A stretch of 64,000 nucleotides of DNA. It comes from Candidatus Thiodiazotropha sp. CDECU1. GTDB lineage: Bacteria > Pseudomonadota > Gammaproteobacteria > Chromatiales > Chromatiaceae. The stretch spans positions 186,001 through 250,000 of the forward strand of contig NZ_OY734020.1 of the NCBI RefSeq assembly GCF_963455295.1, written 5' to 3'. How positions within the stretch are numbered: the first letter of the stretch is position 1; the number at the start of each line of letters is the position of its first letter. A model generated the notes under the pieces. That model had not been told where the DNA came from, searched no databases, and was given only the letters and a program-made list of their open reading frames with translations. A program made the translations under genes and the position numbers. Of the stretch, positions 42,245 to 52,540 are shown piece by piece.

Positions 42245-43867
42245 ATGCCGTTTCATAATAATCTGAGATTAGTTCTTCAAGACCGGTTTCTGCGCTATAT
42301 TCTGGCGCTGTCTGCGGTTGTCATCCTGATTTTGCCCGCCGTTGGCCACTTCGTGGTATATCCCCTGTTCGAGCAGGCGCTTATCGACAATACCGAGCGG
42401 GAGGCTATCCGTGCAGGACGTTTTCTGGCCGTGCACATGGATTTGCTCGAGAGGCGTTTATCGAAGCAGGCACTACCGGCGGACATGAACCAGCATGGCC
42501 ACGACGCGGTGGTCCACTTGGGATTGGTTAAACTCAAGTTGTTCGCCCCTGATGGCATGACTCTCTATTCTTCTGATCCCGATGATATTGGGATACGCAA
42601 TGAGCATGACTATTTTCATAGCCTGGTTGCCATAGGTCACTCCTATACAAAGGTGGTAAAACAAGATCAATTATCTGCAGAAGGCCAACTCTACCAGGCC
42701 GATGTGGTCGAGACGTATGTCCCAATCATGTCGAAACAGGGCTCATTCGATGGGGCCTTTGAGATCTATTACGATATTACACCCCGTATCACTTATATCG
42801 ATAAGTTGATCAACCTCCTGACAATATCCAGCATCATAGGCGGTATTATTCTGCTAGGTGTGCTGTTAAGGCTGTTGATTCATGCTGGCAATGCTATCCA
42901 GCAGCGTCGCTTGACTGAACAAAAACTGTGTGAGTTGAATCACAAGAATGAGATGATTCTGTCAACCGCTGGTGAGGGAATCTTTGGCGTCGATATCCAT
43001 GGCAATATGCTGTTCGCTAACCCGGCTGCGGTATCTATGATGGGGTGGCCGTTGGAAAAACTACAGTCCGTCAATCATCACGCCCTGGTGCACCACACCA
43101 AGGCCGATGGCTCACCCAACCCAGCGGAAGAGTGCCCAGTGCGCAAGGCGTTTAAAGAGCGTAAGACAACCTACAGTGACAAGGAGATTTTCTGGCGTGA
43201 GGATCATTCCAGTTTTCCAGTGGAAATGACTGCAGCACCGCTGTTAGAGGAGGGTAATATTACAGGGGCAGTGGTGGTGTTTCGTGACATCACTCAACGT
43301 TTGACATCCGATCGGGCGTTGCGGGAGGCCAACCAGAAGCTGGCGGAACTGGCCCGCATAGACGGGCTGACCGGTATCGCCAATCGGCGCTCCTTTGACG
43401 AGTTGTTGGAAATTACCTGGCATGACCATATACGTTCTGGTCAAGCGCTGTCCCTGCTGATGGTGGATATTGATTATTTCAAATTGTACAACGACTCTTA
43501 CGGACACCTGGCCGGTGACCGATGTCTAAAGCAGGTTGCACGCGCACTTACTGAAAGCCTGTATCGTCCGAATGATCGTTTGGCACGCTTTGGTGGGGAG
43601 GAATTCGTTCTGTTGCTCTCGAGCACAAACTCGCAGGGGGCGAAACAGGTTGCAGAGCGCCTGCGCAAGGCTGTGGAGACCCTGCGAATTTCACACGAAT
43701 ATTCCGAGGTTAATGACTGGGTCACTATCAGTATAGGGATTGCGTCCATGGTACCCAATCGCAATACATCTTCAGGGGGTTTGCTACGCAAGGCAGACGA
43801 GGCGCTTTACCAGGCCAAGGCGGATGGCAGGAACCGGTGCGTAATAAATGATGTCGAGGTAGTTTAA
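42245..43867 (+). CDS. Membrane diguanylate cyclase with PAS domain
   Basis: 540 residues. Two membrane helices (about 16-38 and 195-217) enclose a periplasmic sensor region, followed by a PAS domain (MILSTAGEGIFGVDIHGNML) and a GGDEF domain with the active motif RFGGEEFVLL and DIDYFKLYNDSYGH. It should make c-di-GMP from two GTP. A conventional RxxD inhibitory site was not identified with certainty. The ATG at 42245 follows GAGG by six bases; GTG at 42233 is an alternative. Confidence 0.92.
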   Translation: MPFHNNLRLVLQDRFLRYILALSAVVILILPAVGHFVVYPLFEQALIDNTEREAIRAGRFLAVHMDLLERRLSKQALPADMNQHGHDAVVHLGLVKLKLFAPDGMTLYSSDPDDIGIRNEHDYFHSLVAIGHSYTKVVKQDQLSAEGQLYQADVVETYVPIMSKQGSFDGAFEIYYDITPRITYIDKLINLLTISSIIGGIILLGVLLRLLIHAGNAIQQRRLTEQKLCELNHKNEMILSTAGEGIFGVDIHGNMLFANPAAVSMMGWPLEKLQSVNHHALVHHTKADGSPNPAEECPVRKAFKERKTTYSDKEIFWREDHSSFPVEMTAAPLLEEGNITGAVVVFRDITQRLTSDRALREANQKLAELARIDGLTGIANRRSFDELLEITWHDHIRSGQALSLLMVDIDYFKLYNDSYGHLAGDRCLKQVARALTESLYRPNDRLARFGGEEFVLLLSSTNSQGAKQVAERLRKAVETLRISHEYSEVNDWVTISIGIASMVPNRNTSSGGLLRKADEALYQAKADGRNRCVINDVEVV

Positions 43868-43876
43868 AGGCAGGGG

Positions 43877-43899
43877 GGCTGCTTAACCATGCAGCCTTT
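43877..43899 (+). terminator. Short hairpin terminator after the diguanylate cyclase
   Basis: Stem GGCTGC / GCAGCC with loop TTAACCAT, followed by only TTT. A weak factor-independent terminator at best. Confidence 0.45.
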
Positions 43900-44093
43900 G
43901 ATATTCAAATGCCAGCGCCAACATTAGATAGAGCCAGTGAATTGCCTATTGTTGAAGCTGTGTTGTGGTTCTATCATTGAATGATAAGCGATACAAAAAT
44001 AAAATGAGCCACCCCAACCACCTTGGCATCTGCCTGAAATAGTACTCAAATAGTGGTACAGAAAGGCTCTGCCGATGAGGGATTATCCATCCG

Positions 44094-47084
44094 ATGCCAA
44101 GATCCAAGAGAAAACCCGCGACTGTTGTCTCTGCTAAGAAAAATCTATCCGCACAATCAAGTATCGAAAAAATATTAGAGAGTGAGACGATAGTTCCTGT
44201 CGTTGGCGTTGCCGCATCGGCAGGTGGCCTCAAGGCTTTCAGAAGCTTGCTTTCGCATCTGCCTGTCAAATCAGGCTTTGGATTCGTACTGATTCAACAT
44301 CTGGATCCCAATCATAAATCCATCCTTGCAGAACTGCTGGCCAAGGATTGTCCTTTACCGGTCAAGGAGATCACTGATGGTATGGTCGTTGAACATGATC
44401 ATGTCTACATCATCCCACCCAATGAGCTGTTGACCATATTACACAACCAGCTGATCTTCCTGCCCAAGGAAGAAAACATTAGACGTTACAATCCAGCGGA
44501 CATATTTTTTCAGGCCCTTGCCGATGATCGTGGCGCGCAGGCGATTGGTGTTATCCTCTCAGGTACTGCGTCCGATGGTACTCTTGGCTGCCGTGCCATC
44601 AAGGAGGCGGGTGGTATCACCTTTGCACAGGATCACGAAAGCGCTGAATATTCCGGTATGCCGGAAAATGCTCAGGCATCCGGCTGTGTCGACTTTGTGC
44701 TCGGCCCTGAAAAAATTGCCAAGGAATTGTTCTGGCTTGCCCATCACAAATCAATACGGACCTGGAGTTTTAAAGATAAATCAGAAGAGACTCTCTCCGT
44801 AACGCCGGAACAGTTGAATAAAGTATTTATTTTACTGCGATCCCGTACAGGTAATGACTTCTCGTACTACAAGGATACAACTCTGAAACGACGGATTAAT
44901 CGGCGTATGTTGGTACATAAGTTTGATGAGATCTCACAGTACATAAAATATTTGCAGAAAAATCCACAGGAAATCGATGCACTATTCCAGGACGTTCTGA
45001 TAAACGTCACGGCTTTTTTTCGTGATCCGGAGGCGTTTGAATCATTGAACAACATCGCTTTCCCTCAGCTCTTGGATAAGCGCCCGGTGGATGCGCCAAT
45101 ACGAGTTTGGGTACCTGGATGCTCAACAGGACAGGAGGTTTATTCCATCGCGCTTGCCTTACATGAATACCTTGGTGGTCGTGCCAATATGTACCACATT
45201 CAAATTTTTGGGAGTGATATTGATGAAAGAGCGATCGAAAATGCCCGCAGTGGCATCTTCCCAGAAAGTATAGAGAATGAAATTTCACAGAAACGCCTGA
45301 AACGTTATTTCATCAAAGTTTCTAGCGGTTATCAGGTGAATAAGCTATTGCGCGACATGTGTGTATTCGCAGTTCAGAACATCGCCAAGGATCCACCATT
45401 TTCACGCATTGATTTACTGAGCTGTCGAAATTTATTGATTTACCTTGGCTCTACATTGCAGAAAAAGGTATTACAGATGTTTCATTACGCCCTGCAGCCG
45501 AATGGGTTACTGCTGCTTGGTACTTCGGAAACTATCGGCAGTCAGGTTGACCTGTTTGCTGTCAAGGATAAAAAATCCAAACTCTATCAAAAGAAATCTG
45601 TGGCTAGCCGTCTCTCTGATGATTTGATCACCCGGGTGAATCACGGAATCATACGGACTGAGCTGCCAGAGCGCGTCGCTGATGATGTTGAAGTCTATGA
45701 TTTAGGGAAGGAGGCAGAACGATTACTCCTGGATACCTATGCGCCGCCGGGTATCGTCGTCACTCCGGACCTGAATGTTGTGCGTTTTCTCGGTCGTACC
45801 TGGCCATACATAGAGCCCACAGAAGGTGCTGCATCCCTTAATTTATACAAAATAGCCCATCCTGACCTGGTTATTGAGTTGCGTGCTGCTATTCACAAGG
45901 TCAACAAAGAAGGGGGCAAAGTCCGCAAAGAGAAAGTTCTGCTACGAATCGACGGTGAGGAGCAACGTGTCGATATACAGGTGCTGTCATTGGGCGGTGT
46001 GGTGGATGGCGAACACAATCTACTTGTAATGTTCGAGCCATGCGTGACTCCGTTGAATGAAGGGAAAACCAATGGTGAGGTGGAAGTAGGAGATTCCGGC
46101 TTTGCAGATGCCTTGGCGCTACGCAATGCCGAGCTCGAGCGTGAAGTGCTCTCTACGCGGGAGTACATGCAGTCCATTGTCGAGGAACAGGAGGGCACTA
46201 ACGAGGAGTTGCGCTCGGCTAATCAGGAGATCCAGTCCACCAACGAGGAGTTGCAAAGTATAAACGAGGAGTTGGAAACCGCTAAGGAGGAACTGCAATC
46301 CACCAATGAGGAACTGGCCACGGTCAACGAGGAGTTGGAGAATCGCAATGAGGAACTCTCCCGTATCAATGACGATCTGAGCAACCTGATGGTCAATGTC
46401 AACCTGCCCATCCTCATGTTGGACAGCGATCTACGCATACGTCAATTTACCCGGCCAGCAGAGAGTCTACTCAATCTGATCGATGCCGATGTGGATAGGC
46501 CCATAGGTAACATAAAACCGAATATTGAAATAAACAATCTGGAGGCGGATGTCCTGCAAGTGATCGACAGCATGACAACCAAGACACAGGAGGTGCAGGA
46601 TGATCAGGGTCATTGGTACTCTGTAATCATGCGCCCGTATAAAACCCTGGATAATCGTATTGATGGTGCGGTAGTCACATTTCTCAATATCGATAGCATA
46701 AAGGACGTAGAACGATTTAGGCAATCACTTGAAAAAGAGCGGTATTTGGCGGCGGTGGTAAGAGATTCCAATGATGCGATCACCGTCCAGGATCTTGCAG
46801 GAAATATAAAGGCCTGGAATCCGGCGGCAGAACGAATCTACGGTTTCACAGAAGAGGAGGCCCTGGCGCTCAATATTAGGGAGATTGTGCGTGAAAAAGA
46901 TCGTCCACAGCTTGAGCGACTGCAATTGGCTGTTCGTGAGAGAAAAAACGTCGAACCTATACAGCTTGAACGAATGGCGAAAGACGGGTCTGTGCTCCAA
47001 ATATGGCTAGTGGCCAGTGCGCTTGTGAATGCTCAAGGGGAGCCGGTTGCAATAACGACAACAGAGCGCTTGATTAGTGATTGA
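44094..47084 (+). CDS. CheB-CheR fusion with coiled coil and PAS domains
   Basis: 996 residues combining both chemoreceptor-modifying activities. Residues ~40-225 form a CheB methylesterase domain with AASAGG (Ser), IQHLDP (His) and SGTASDGT (Asp). Residues ~245-510 form a CheR methyltransferase with VTAFFRDPEAFE, VWVPGCSTGQEVYS and DIDERAIENARSG. Residues ~690-770 are a heptad coiled coil of repeated NEEL units, then two PAS domains. No receptor or CheA gene is near, so such hybrids probably act in a separate sensing pathway. It is followed at once by the GGDEF-EAL gene. Confidence 0.93.
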   Translation: MPRSKRKPATVVSAKKNLSAQSSIEKILESETIVPVVGVAASAGGLKAFRSLLSHLPVKSGFGFVLIQHLDPNHKSILAELLAKDCPLPVKEITDGMVVEHDHVYIIPPNELLTILHNQLIFLPKEENIRRYNPADIFFQALADDRGAQAIGVILSGTASDGTLGCRAIKEAGGITFAQDHESAEYSGMPENAQASGCVDFVLGPEKIAKELFWLAHHKSIRTWSFKDKSEETLSVTPEQLNKVFILLRSRTGNDFSYYKDTTLKRRINRRMLVHKFDEISQYIKYLQKNPQEIDALFQDVLINVTAFFRDPEAFESLNNIAFPQLLDKRPVDAPIRVWVPGCSTGQEVYSIALALHEYLGGRANMYHIQIFGSDIDERAIENARSGIFPESIENEISQKRLKRYFIKVSSGYQVNKLLRDMCVFAVQNIAKDPPFSRIDLLSCRNLLIYLGSTLQKKVLQMFHYALQPNGLLLLGTSETIGSQVDLFAVKDKKSKLYQKKSVASRLSDDLITRVNHGIIRTELPERVADDVEVYDLGKEAERLLLDTYAPPGIVVTPDLNVVRFLGRTWPYIEPTEGAASLNLYKIAHPDLVIELRAAIHKVNKEGGKVRKEKVLLRIDGEEQRVDIQVLSLGGVVDGEHNLLVMFEPCVTPLNEGKTNGEVEVGDSGFADALALRNAELEREVLSTREYMQSIVEEQEGTNEELRSANQEIQSTNEELQSINEELETAKEELQSTNEELATVNEELENRNEELSRINDDLSNLMVNVNLPILMLDSDLRIRQFTRPAESLLNLIDADVDRPIGNIKPNIEINNLEADVLQVIDSMTTKTQEVQDDQGHWYSVIMRPYKTLDNRIDGAVVTFLNIDSIKDVERFRQSLEKERYLAAVVRDSNDAITVQDLAGNIKAWNPAAERIYGFTEEEALALNIREIVREKDRPQLERLQLAVRERKNVEPIQLERMAKDGSVLQIWLVASALVNAQGEPVAITTTERLISD

Positions 47085-47098
47085 TAGAGGCCAAGTTT

Positions 47099-49381
47099 AT
47101 GGGACGCTATAGAAACCTCAGCAGACACGAGCTTGAAAGGATGCTCGCAGAGTCAGAACAAACACTACATGTAGAGAATGAAGCTGAGTCACAATACGTC
47201 ATACATGATCTACAGCAACATAAAATCGAGCTGGAAATCCAAAACCGGGATTTAAAGGAATCTCAGCAGGAACTCGAAACCATACGTGATCAATATGCGG
47301 ATCTTTACGATTTTTCCCCGGTGGGATATGTGTCCCTTGATGAAAAAGGTACCATAAAAAATCTTAACTTGGCCGCTGCAGCTATGTTCGGGAGGGAGCG
47401 TTCGGGATTGTTGGGCCACCCTCTTGCAACCCTGCTGGCCTCAGGTGCTAACCGAGTGCTCTTCAAGCAACTACGTGAGGCCTTTTCCTGTGAAGGAACT
47501 ATCTCTTGTGAATTTCCCTTGAAGGCAAAAAGTCAGGAGAGCGAGCGTTATATCAGAGCGGATAGTGTGATGCATAAGGATGCCAATGGTGAAAAATTCT
47601 GCCTGATGAATCTGATAGATACCACGCACCGCTGGAAGGCGGAGCAAGCGATAGCAGAGGAACGCACCTTTTTACAGCATGTGATCGATGGAATAGAGGA
47701 TCCAGTGTTGGTTGTCAATCTGGATTACAAAGTGTTAAGGATGAACAATGCGGCCAAGCGTACCGCGGTGTCTTTGGGACTTGATCCAAAAAGTGTCCAC
47801 TGCTATCAGGTTACACATCAGAGGGATCAACCATGTGACACTAGTGAGCATCCATGTCCATTAGAGATGGTATTAAAAACGCACATACCCAATAGAGTTG
47901 TCCATACTAATGTTTCTGAGACTGGGGTAAAACGAAAATATGAGGTCATCGCAAGTCCATTAATTGATGATGATGGTCAGATTGTTGGTATTATCGAGAC
48001 ATCTCACGACGTAACGGAGCATCTTCAGTTGCTTGATGAGCTGAAGGAGCGAGAGCTCAGCTATGCGCATCTTGCGCAACATGACTCATTGACAGGACTG
48101 CCGAATCGATTATTGTTTGCCGACCGCTTAAGTCAAGCCATACACATATCCCACCGACATAAGACAAAGTTCGCGGTTTTATTCATCGATTTGGATCGTT
48201 TTAAGGAGGTAAACGATAGTTTTGATCATGCTTGTGGTGATGGGGTGCTAAAGGAGGTCGCGACTCGGTTTTTGGCGCTTTTCAGGGAAGAAGATACGAT
48301 TGCGCGAATGGGTGGGGATGAGTTCACCGTTATCCTTACGCAATTAAAGCACGAATCAAACGCTGCTTTAGTAGCAAGGAAGCTTTTGCATACCCTCAAG
48401 GATCCGTTTGAGGTACAGGGCCAACTGTTATTTCTTGGCGCCAGCATAGGTATCAGTATCTATCCTGATCATGGTGAAACTGTCGATGAACTGGTTCGCA
48501 ATGCGGATAGCGCGATGTATCAGGCCAAGGATGCGGGCCGAAACACCTTTAATTACTACTCCGAAGAGCTTACAGCCAAAGCGGTTGAGCGTGTTTTCCT
48601 GGCTTCCAGTTTGCATAGTGCGTTAGAAAATAAAGAATTTATTCTTCATTACCAACCTCAGTTCGATTTGATTTCCAACCAGGTGATTGGCGTCGAAGCC
48701 CTTGTGAGATGGCAGCATCCGGATATGGGGCTTGTTGCACCGAATAAATTTATTCCCTTGGCTGAAGAGACTGGGATGATTCTGGCAATGGGTAATTGGG
48801 TATTGACTGAGGCATGCCAGCAGATGAAATTGTGGCAGGATTCAGGTCTATTGACAAAAGATACTACCATTAGTGTCAACCTGTCAGGCAAGCAGTTTGA
48901 TCGCGACGTGCTTGCTCAAGAGATCAAACAGAAAATCGTAAATATCGGGCTCTCTCCATCGTGCCTGGAGGTTGAAATAACAGAGACCATCATGATGCGA
49001 TCAACCGATGTCACCAGCCATATCCTTTCCCAGCTCCGCCACATCGATGTCAAAGTGGCAGTTGATGATTTTGGAACCGGTTATTCATCGTTGAGTTATC
49101 TTAAACAATTGCCGCTCACCCGTCTTAAGATTGATAAGTCGTTTATTTCGGATATAACGACAGACATGAATGATATAGCAATCTCGAAGGCCATTATCAG
49201 CATGGCGAAAAACCTATCGTTAGAAGTGTTGGCAGAAGGCATTGAAACGGAGGAGCAAAAAAATTTCCTGATCAAGGAGGGATGTACATTAGGTCAGGGC
49301 TTCAAGTATGCGCGGCCCATGACGAATATTGATTTCGAAGCGTTTATAAAGTCCAGGTGCTCAATCGGCGTTACCGAGTAG
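47099..49381 (+). CDS. PAS-GGDEF-EAL c-di-GMP turnover protein
   Basis: 760 residues from the ATG at 47099; a TTG at 47081 could add six. An N-terminal coiled coil (IHDLQQHKIELEIQNRDLKE) leads to two PAS domains (SPVGYVSLDEKGTIKNLN and VIDGIEDPVLVVNLD), then GGDEF (LIDLDRFKEVNDSFDH, MGGDEF) and EAL (GVEALVRWQHP, ETIMMRS, VDDFGTGYSSLSYLKQLP, DKSFI, EGIET). Both catalytic motifs are intact, so it may make or degrade c-di-GMP. Soluble, with no membrane helix. Probably co-transcribed with the CheB-CheR gene. Confidence 0.94.
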   Translation: MGRYRNLSRHELERMLAESEQTLHVENEAESQYVIHDLQQHKIELEIQNRDLKESQQELETIRDQYADLYDFSPVGYVSLDEKGTIKNLNLAAAAMFGRERSGLLGHPLATLLASGANRVLFKQLREAFSCEGTISCEFPLKAKSQESERYIRADSVMHKDANGEKFCLMNLIDTTHRWKAEQAIAEERTFLQHVIDGIEDPVLVVNLDYKVLRMNNAAKRTAVSLGLDPKSVHCYQVTHQRDQPCDTSEHPCPLEMVLKTHIPNRVVHTNVSETGVKRKYEVIASPLIDDDGQIVGIIETSHDVTEHLQLLDELKERELSYAHLAQHDSLTGLPNRLLFADRLSQAIHISHRHKTKFAVLFIDLDRFKEVNDSFDHACGDGVLKEVATRFLALFREEDTIARMGGDEFTVILTQLKHESNAALVARKLLHTLKDPFEVQGQLLFLGASIGISIYPDHGETVDELVRNADSAMYQAKDAGRNTFNYYSEELTAKAVERVFLASSLHSALENKEFILHYQPQFDLISNQVIGVEALVRWQHPDMGLVAPNKFIPLAEETGMILAMGNWVLTEACQQMKLWQDSGLLTKDTTISVNLSGKQFDRDVLAQEIKQKIVNIGLSPSCLEVEITETIMMRSTDVTSHILSQLRHIDVKVAVDDFGTGYSSLSYLKQLPLTRLKIDKSFISDITTDMNDIAISKAIISMAKNLSLEVLAEGIETEEQKNFLIKEGCTLGQGFKYARPMTNIDFEAFIKSRCSIGVTE

Positions 49382-49389
49382 GTAACGCA

Positions 49390-51522
49390 TCAATGTGATA
49401 AAAAACTCACACGAAACTCCACCCCGGGTTCTATATTCACCACATCAACTGTCCCTTTCATTGTGGTGGCTAACTGGCTCACCAGAGCCAAGCCAATTCC
49501 TGTCCCGACTGTCTCACGGGTAAGTTCATTTTCGGATCTGTAGAAGAGCTTGAAGATCTTCTTCAGCTGATCCTTTGCGATCCCGGGTCCGTAGTCTCGT
49601 ACCTTGAACACCACCGAGCTATCCTGTTGTACGCCACACTCAATATCTATGGCTTTTATCTCTGACTTGGCGGAGAACTTGATCGCATTGTCCACCAGGT
49701 TGATGATGATCTGGGTGAAATAGTCCGGATCGACCTGGAGTGTTCGAGCTGCACAGTCCGAGGGACAGTTGAGCCTGAGGTCGAATCCGGCACGCTTTGC
49801 CTGCGACTCGATCTTTGAGCCTATCATATCCATCAACTCACCTGCCGTGACGGACTTGAGCTGAACCTGCAGACCGTTGCGGGTCACACGCGCAAGTTGT
49901 AGCACATTGTTGATCAGACGTGTCAGGCGTTCACTCTCATCGTGGATGTAGTCGTAGTAGTCGCGTTTCTTATCCTCTTTTACCCAGCCTTCGCGCAGCA
50001 TTTCACCATACATGCGTATCGAGGTGAGGGGTGTCTTCAGCTCGTGGCTGACGGCGGACACGAAGTCCTGCTGTTGGCTGATCAGGTTTATCTGTCCCAA
50101 CCCCAAGCGGTAGATGGCATAGAAACCGCCACTCAGCAGCAGAAACAGTATCACCGCGATCCATGCGATGACGGTGCCGCCCGGGCCTGCGGGAAGGCGT
50201 TGAATAGTGAATATCAGTTCCAGGCCGTTGAGGGGTGCGGTAAGCCGGGTTTGGTAGAGGAGGGCGCCGCGCAGAGCTTGGGTGCCGGTCTGATAGCGCT
50301 CGCCCGTGGTTGCGGAGAATGCGGTCAACACATTGCCCTGGTAAGCGGTGATCAGCTCACTCATCAGCGCCAGGGATGTAGCGCGAAAGCTGGTTTCCAT
50401 GACGCCACTCAGGAAGTCGCTCTGTTCCACCAGCATGCCTTGGATATAGCGCTGCTTGTCACGCCACACCTTTCTGTAGATTACGATGTGGCCGCTGTCG
50501 AGGAGACTCATTTCAAAGGGGTCGATCTCACTTTCGAAGGTGCGGATGCGCAACGGCGCCGGTGCCACTGCCGCTGCCTGTGGGGCAGCCATGCTTGTGG
50601 ATTGTGCTGGGAGGGATTCCGGTTCGGGCAGGGCACTGCGCTCTATGCGCGGGGCGCGTTTCGCCAGTTTTGTTTTCGTCTTGGGCGCAATCCGTTGTTG
50701 CCGCATAGGTGCCTGTGCGGCTTCAAAAGAGCTGTCCAGTTGCAGGTCTTCCACGCGGCCAAGCACGTTGGACCCAGGAAGCGCCTTTGAAGGGCGATCC
50801 ACTTTTTGCTCCGATAGACGGTCAAAGACAGCCTGCCCCGCAGCAAGCTCTTTCTTGATGCCGTCATCCCCGGATGCCTTGTCACTCTCCACGGTTATCT
50901 CGCGATCCCGGGTGGGTCGCGGTTCCGTGCTGGAAAAGTAGTTGGAACCCGTACTGTCGCTGAGTGGGATCTCAGCAGGTGTGACCATCTCTTCAGTGAG
51001 CGCGCCCGCTCTATCCTCGTGCTGCTCCGCGCTTACCAATCGGTTTTCCCCAAGGATGGCCCGTAAATGATTCGCAAGTTCCTTGCGTTGTGTAAGCTCC
51101 TCGGCCTGAATGCCGTATTCGCTGGCGGCGAGGGTCGAATCGGGGAGCAGCGGGGTTTTAAAAACACCCTCGCTATCCACCTGAAAATAACCGATCAAAC
51201 CGGGTATCGGGGAGCGCACGGGAAAGTTCGACAATGCGGAACGTTGAATGAAGTTGCTCTTGGGATCGCCGGCAACCACGAGAAAATTGTAGTCGACGAA
51301 TGCGCGTCGCTCCTCCGCTTCGATGAGTTGGGCATAACCCTTGTCGATGCGCGTTGCCAGCTCCTCGGCCAGCAACCGGTGGCGGTGAAAGGCCTCCCAC
51401 TTCAGTTGATCGTAGGCCTGATAGACAAGCAGGCCGCTGGGAATGGCCAGGGCGAAGAAAAACACCATCAGCCAGAGGCGCAGCTTGTTCTTACTCAGGC
51501 CGTTGAGGGCGGTGCGAGCCAT
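49390..51522 (-). CDS. Membrane sensor histidine kinase
   Basis: 710 residues. An N-terminal helix (LMVFFFALAIPSGLLVY), a ~430-residue periplasmic sensor with a low-complexity Pro/Ala/Gln stretch in its middle, a second helix (TVIAWIAVILFLLLSGGFYAIY), then HisKA with VSHELKTPLTSIRMYGE (phospho-His) and HATPase motifs NLVDNAIKF, DYGPGIAK and GTGIGLALV. It is the partner of the regulator immediately upstream, one base away. The signal is unknown; its location next to a PspA-type operon suggests envelope stress. Confidence 0.92.
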   Translation of the reverse strand: MARTALNGLSKNKLRLWLMVFFFALAIPSGLLVYQAYDQLKWEAFHRHRLLAEELATRIDKGYAQLIEAEERRAFVDYNFLVVAGDPKSNFIQRSALSNFPVRSPIPGLIGYFQVDSEGVFKTPLLPDSTLAASEYGIQAEELTQRKELANHLRAILGENRLVSAEQHEDRAGALTEEMVTPAEIPLSDSTGSNYFSSTEPRPTRDREITVESDKASGDDGIKKELAAGQAVFDRLSEQKVDRPSKALPGSNVLGRVEDLQLDSSFEAAQAPMRQQRIAPKTKTKLAKRAPRIERSALPEPESLPAQSTSMAAPQAAAVAPAPLRIRTFESEIDPFEMSLLDSGHIVIYRKVWRDKQRYIQGMLVEQSDFLSGVMETSFRATSLALMSELITAYQGNVLTAFSATTGERYQTGTQALRGALLYQTRLTAPLNGLELIFTIQRLPAGPGGTVIAWIAVILFLLLSGGFYAIYRLGLGQINLISQQQDFVSAVSHELKTPLTSIRMYGEMLREGWVKEDKKRDYYDYIHDESERLTRLINNVLQLARVTRNGLQVQLKSVTAGELMDMIGSKIESQAKRAGFDLRLNCPSDCAARTLQVDPDYFTQIIINLVDNAIKFSAKSEIKAIDIECGVQQDSSVVFKVRDYGPGIAKDQLKKIFKLFYRSENELTRETVGTGIGLALVSQLATTMKGTVDVVNIEPGVEFRVSFLSH

Positions 51523-51523
51523 T

Positions 51524-52225
51524 TCAATCGACCAACAGGCGATAACCGGCGCCCCGCACCGTGGTCAAGAACCGGGGTTGTGCCGAATCGGCTTCGATCT
51601 TTCTGCGCAGTTTGGCGATATGTATATCCACGGTTCGGGTTTCGATATCGGCATTTTTCGCATAACCCCACACCTTGTTGAGCAGCTCTTCCCGGGATAC
51701 GGGGCGATCCCCGTGGCTGAACAGGTATTCGATAATATCCATCTCCCGTCTGGTAAATGAGAGCGGCTGGTCATCGCGTTTGCCGGAGAGGTTGAGAATA
51801 TCGATCTCAATCCCGTCACCCAGGCGGATCTGGTCATGGCCGGCTGCGCTGTTTCGGGAGCGGCGCAATACGGCCTGCACGCGCAGCACCAGTTGCGCCA
51901 CCGAAAAGGGTTTTGCCACATAGTCGTCCGCGCCCAGGGTCAGGCCATGGACGATGTCCTCATCGCTGGTCTTGGCGGTCAGCATGATGATGGGTTGGTC
52001 CTTGTCCTGTTCACGGATGCGGTTACAGATATCGAAGCCGTTCATTCCGGGAAGCATCACGTCGAGCAGGATCATATCGAAGGTGCCGGTCAGGGCCTTC
52101 TGCAGCCCCGCCGGACCTTCGGCAGCACTATCCACGGCGAAACCGTGGTAGATGAATACGTCCACCAGTCCCACCCGGATGGCTTCTTCATCTTCGACGA
52201 TCAGAATACGTGGTTTTTGGCTCAT
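51524..52225 (-). CDS. OmpR-family response regulator
   Basis: 233 residues from the start MSQKPRILIVEDEE (52225). Receiver domain with acidic pair VEDEEA and phospho-Asp in MILLDVMLPGMNG, switch Thr in IMLTAKTSDED and Lys in YVAKPFS; C-terminal winged helix with FTRREMDIIEYL and RTVDIHIAKLRRKIE. It is the first gene of a pair with the kinase. It faces away from the PspA operon; the shared 315-base region holds a direct repeat typical of this regulator class. Confidence 0.93.
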   Translation of the reverse strand: MSQKPRILIVEDEEAIRVGLVDVFIYHGFAVDSAAEGPAGLQKALTGTFDMILLDVMLPGMNGFDICNRIREQDKDQPIIMLTAKTSDEDIVHGLTLGADDYVAKPFSVAQLVLRVQAVLRRSRNSAAGHDQIRLGDGIEIDILNLSGKRDDQPLSFTRREMDIIEYLFSHGDRPVSREELLNKVWGYAKNADIETRTVDIHIAKLRRKIEADSAQPRFLTTVRGAGYRLLVD

Positions 52226-52267
52226 GCTGTTGTATCCATTCTTTCTCGTAAGGCTGTAGTAAAAAAA

Positions 52268-52299
52268 CAGTCCGCAAATGAACGCGAATAAACGCAAAT
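52268..52299. repeat. Partial third copy of the dispersed repeat
   Basis: Starts CAGTCCGCAAATGAACGCG and matches the first ~32 bases of the copies at 23748 and 24265, then diverges. Confidence 0.7.
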
Positions 52300-52416
52300 A
52301 TTAAAAGTTAATCTGTATCTGGGCGCGGTATGGGCCCTCGCCTGTGGCTATATTCCTCCATATGTAAAAAAGCAGACATAGATAAGCAATGATAGCTCCA
52401 TTGGAAGACTAACAAG

Positions 52417-52448
52417 ATTTCCCATGGGAAATGTAAATTCTATGTAAA
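52417..52448 (+). promoter_or_regulatory. Palindrome and CpxR-like GTAAA-N6-GTAAA box
   Basis: GTAAA at 52433-52437 and again at 52444-52448, 11 bases apart start to start, fits the direct-repeat pattern bound by OmpR-family regulators and the CpxR consensus. The palindrome ATTTCCCATGGGAAAT abuts it. The PspA gene starts 93 bases downstream. Confidence 0.55.
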
Positions 52449-52540
52449 TCTGCACTTCGGAGTTTTACCTAATTCTGCCTACACGCCATGCCGTCTCCTT
52501 CTTAGACTTTGGATAGACATTCAAACACAAGGAGACTCCC

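Larger units (their letters stand above)
52226..52540. other. Divergent control region between the regulator and the PspA operon
   Basis: It holds a 32-base fragment of the dispersed repeat (52268-52299), a 16-bp perfect palindrome ATTTCCCATGGGAAAT (52417-52432) and, partly overlapping it, a GTAAA-N6-GTAAA direct repeat (52433-52448). No gene is present. Confidence 0.6.
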
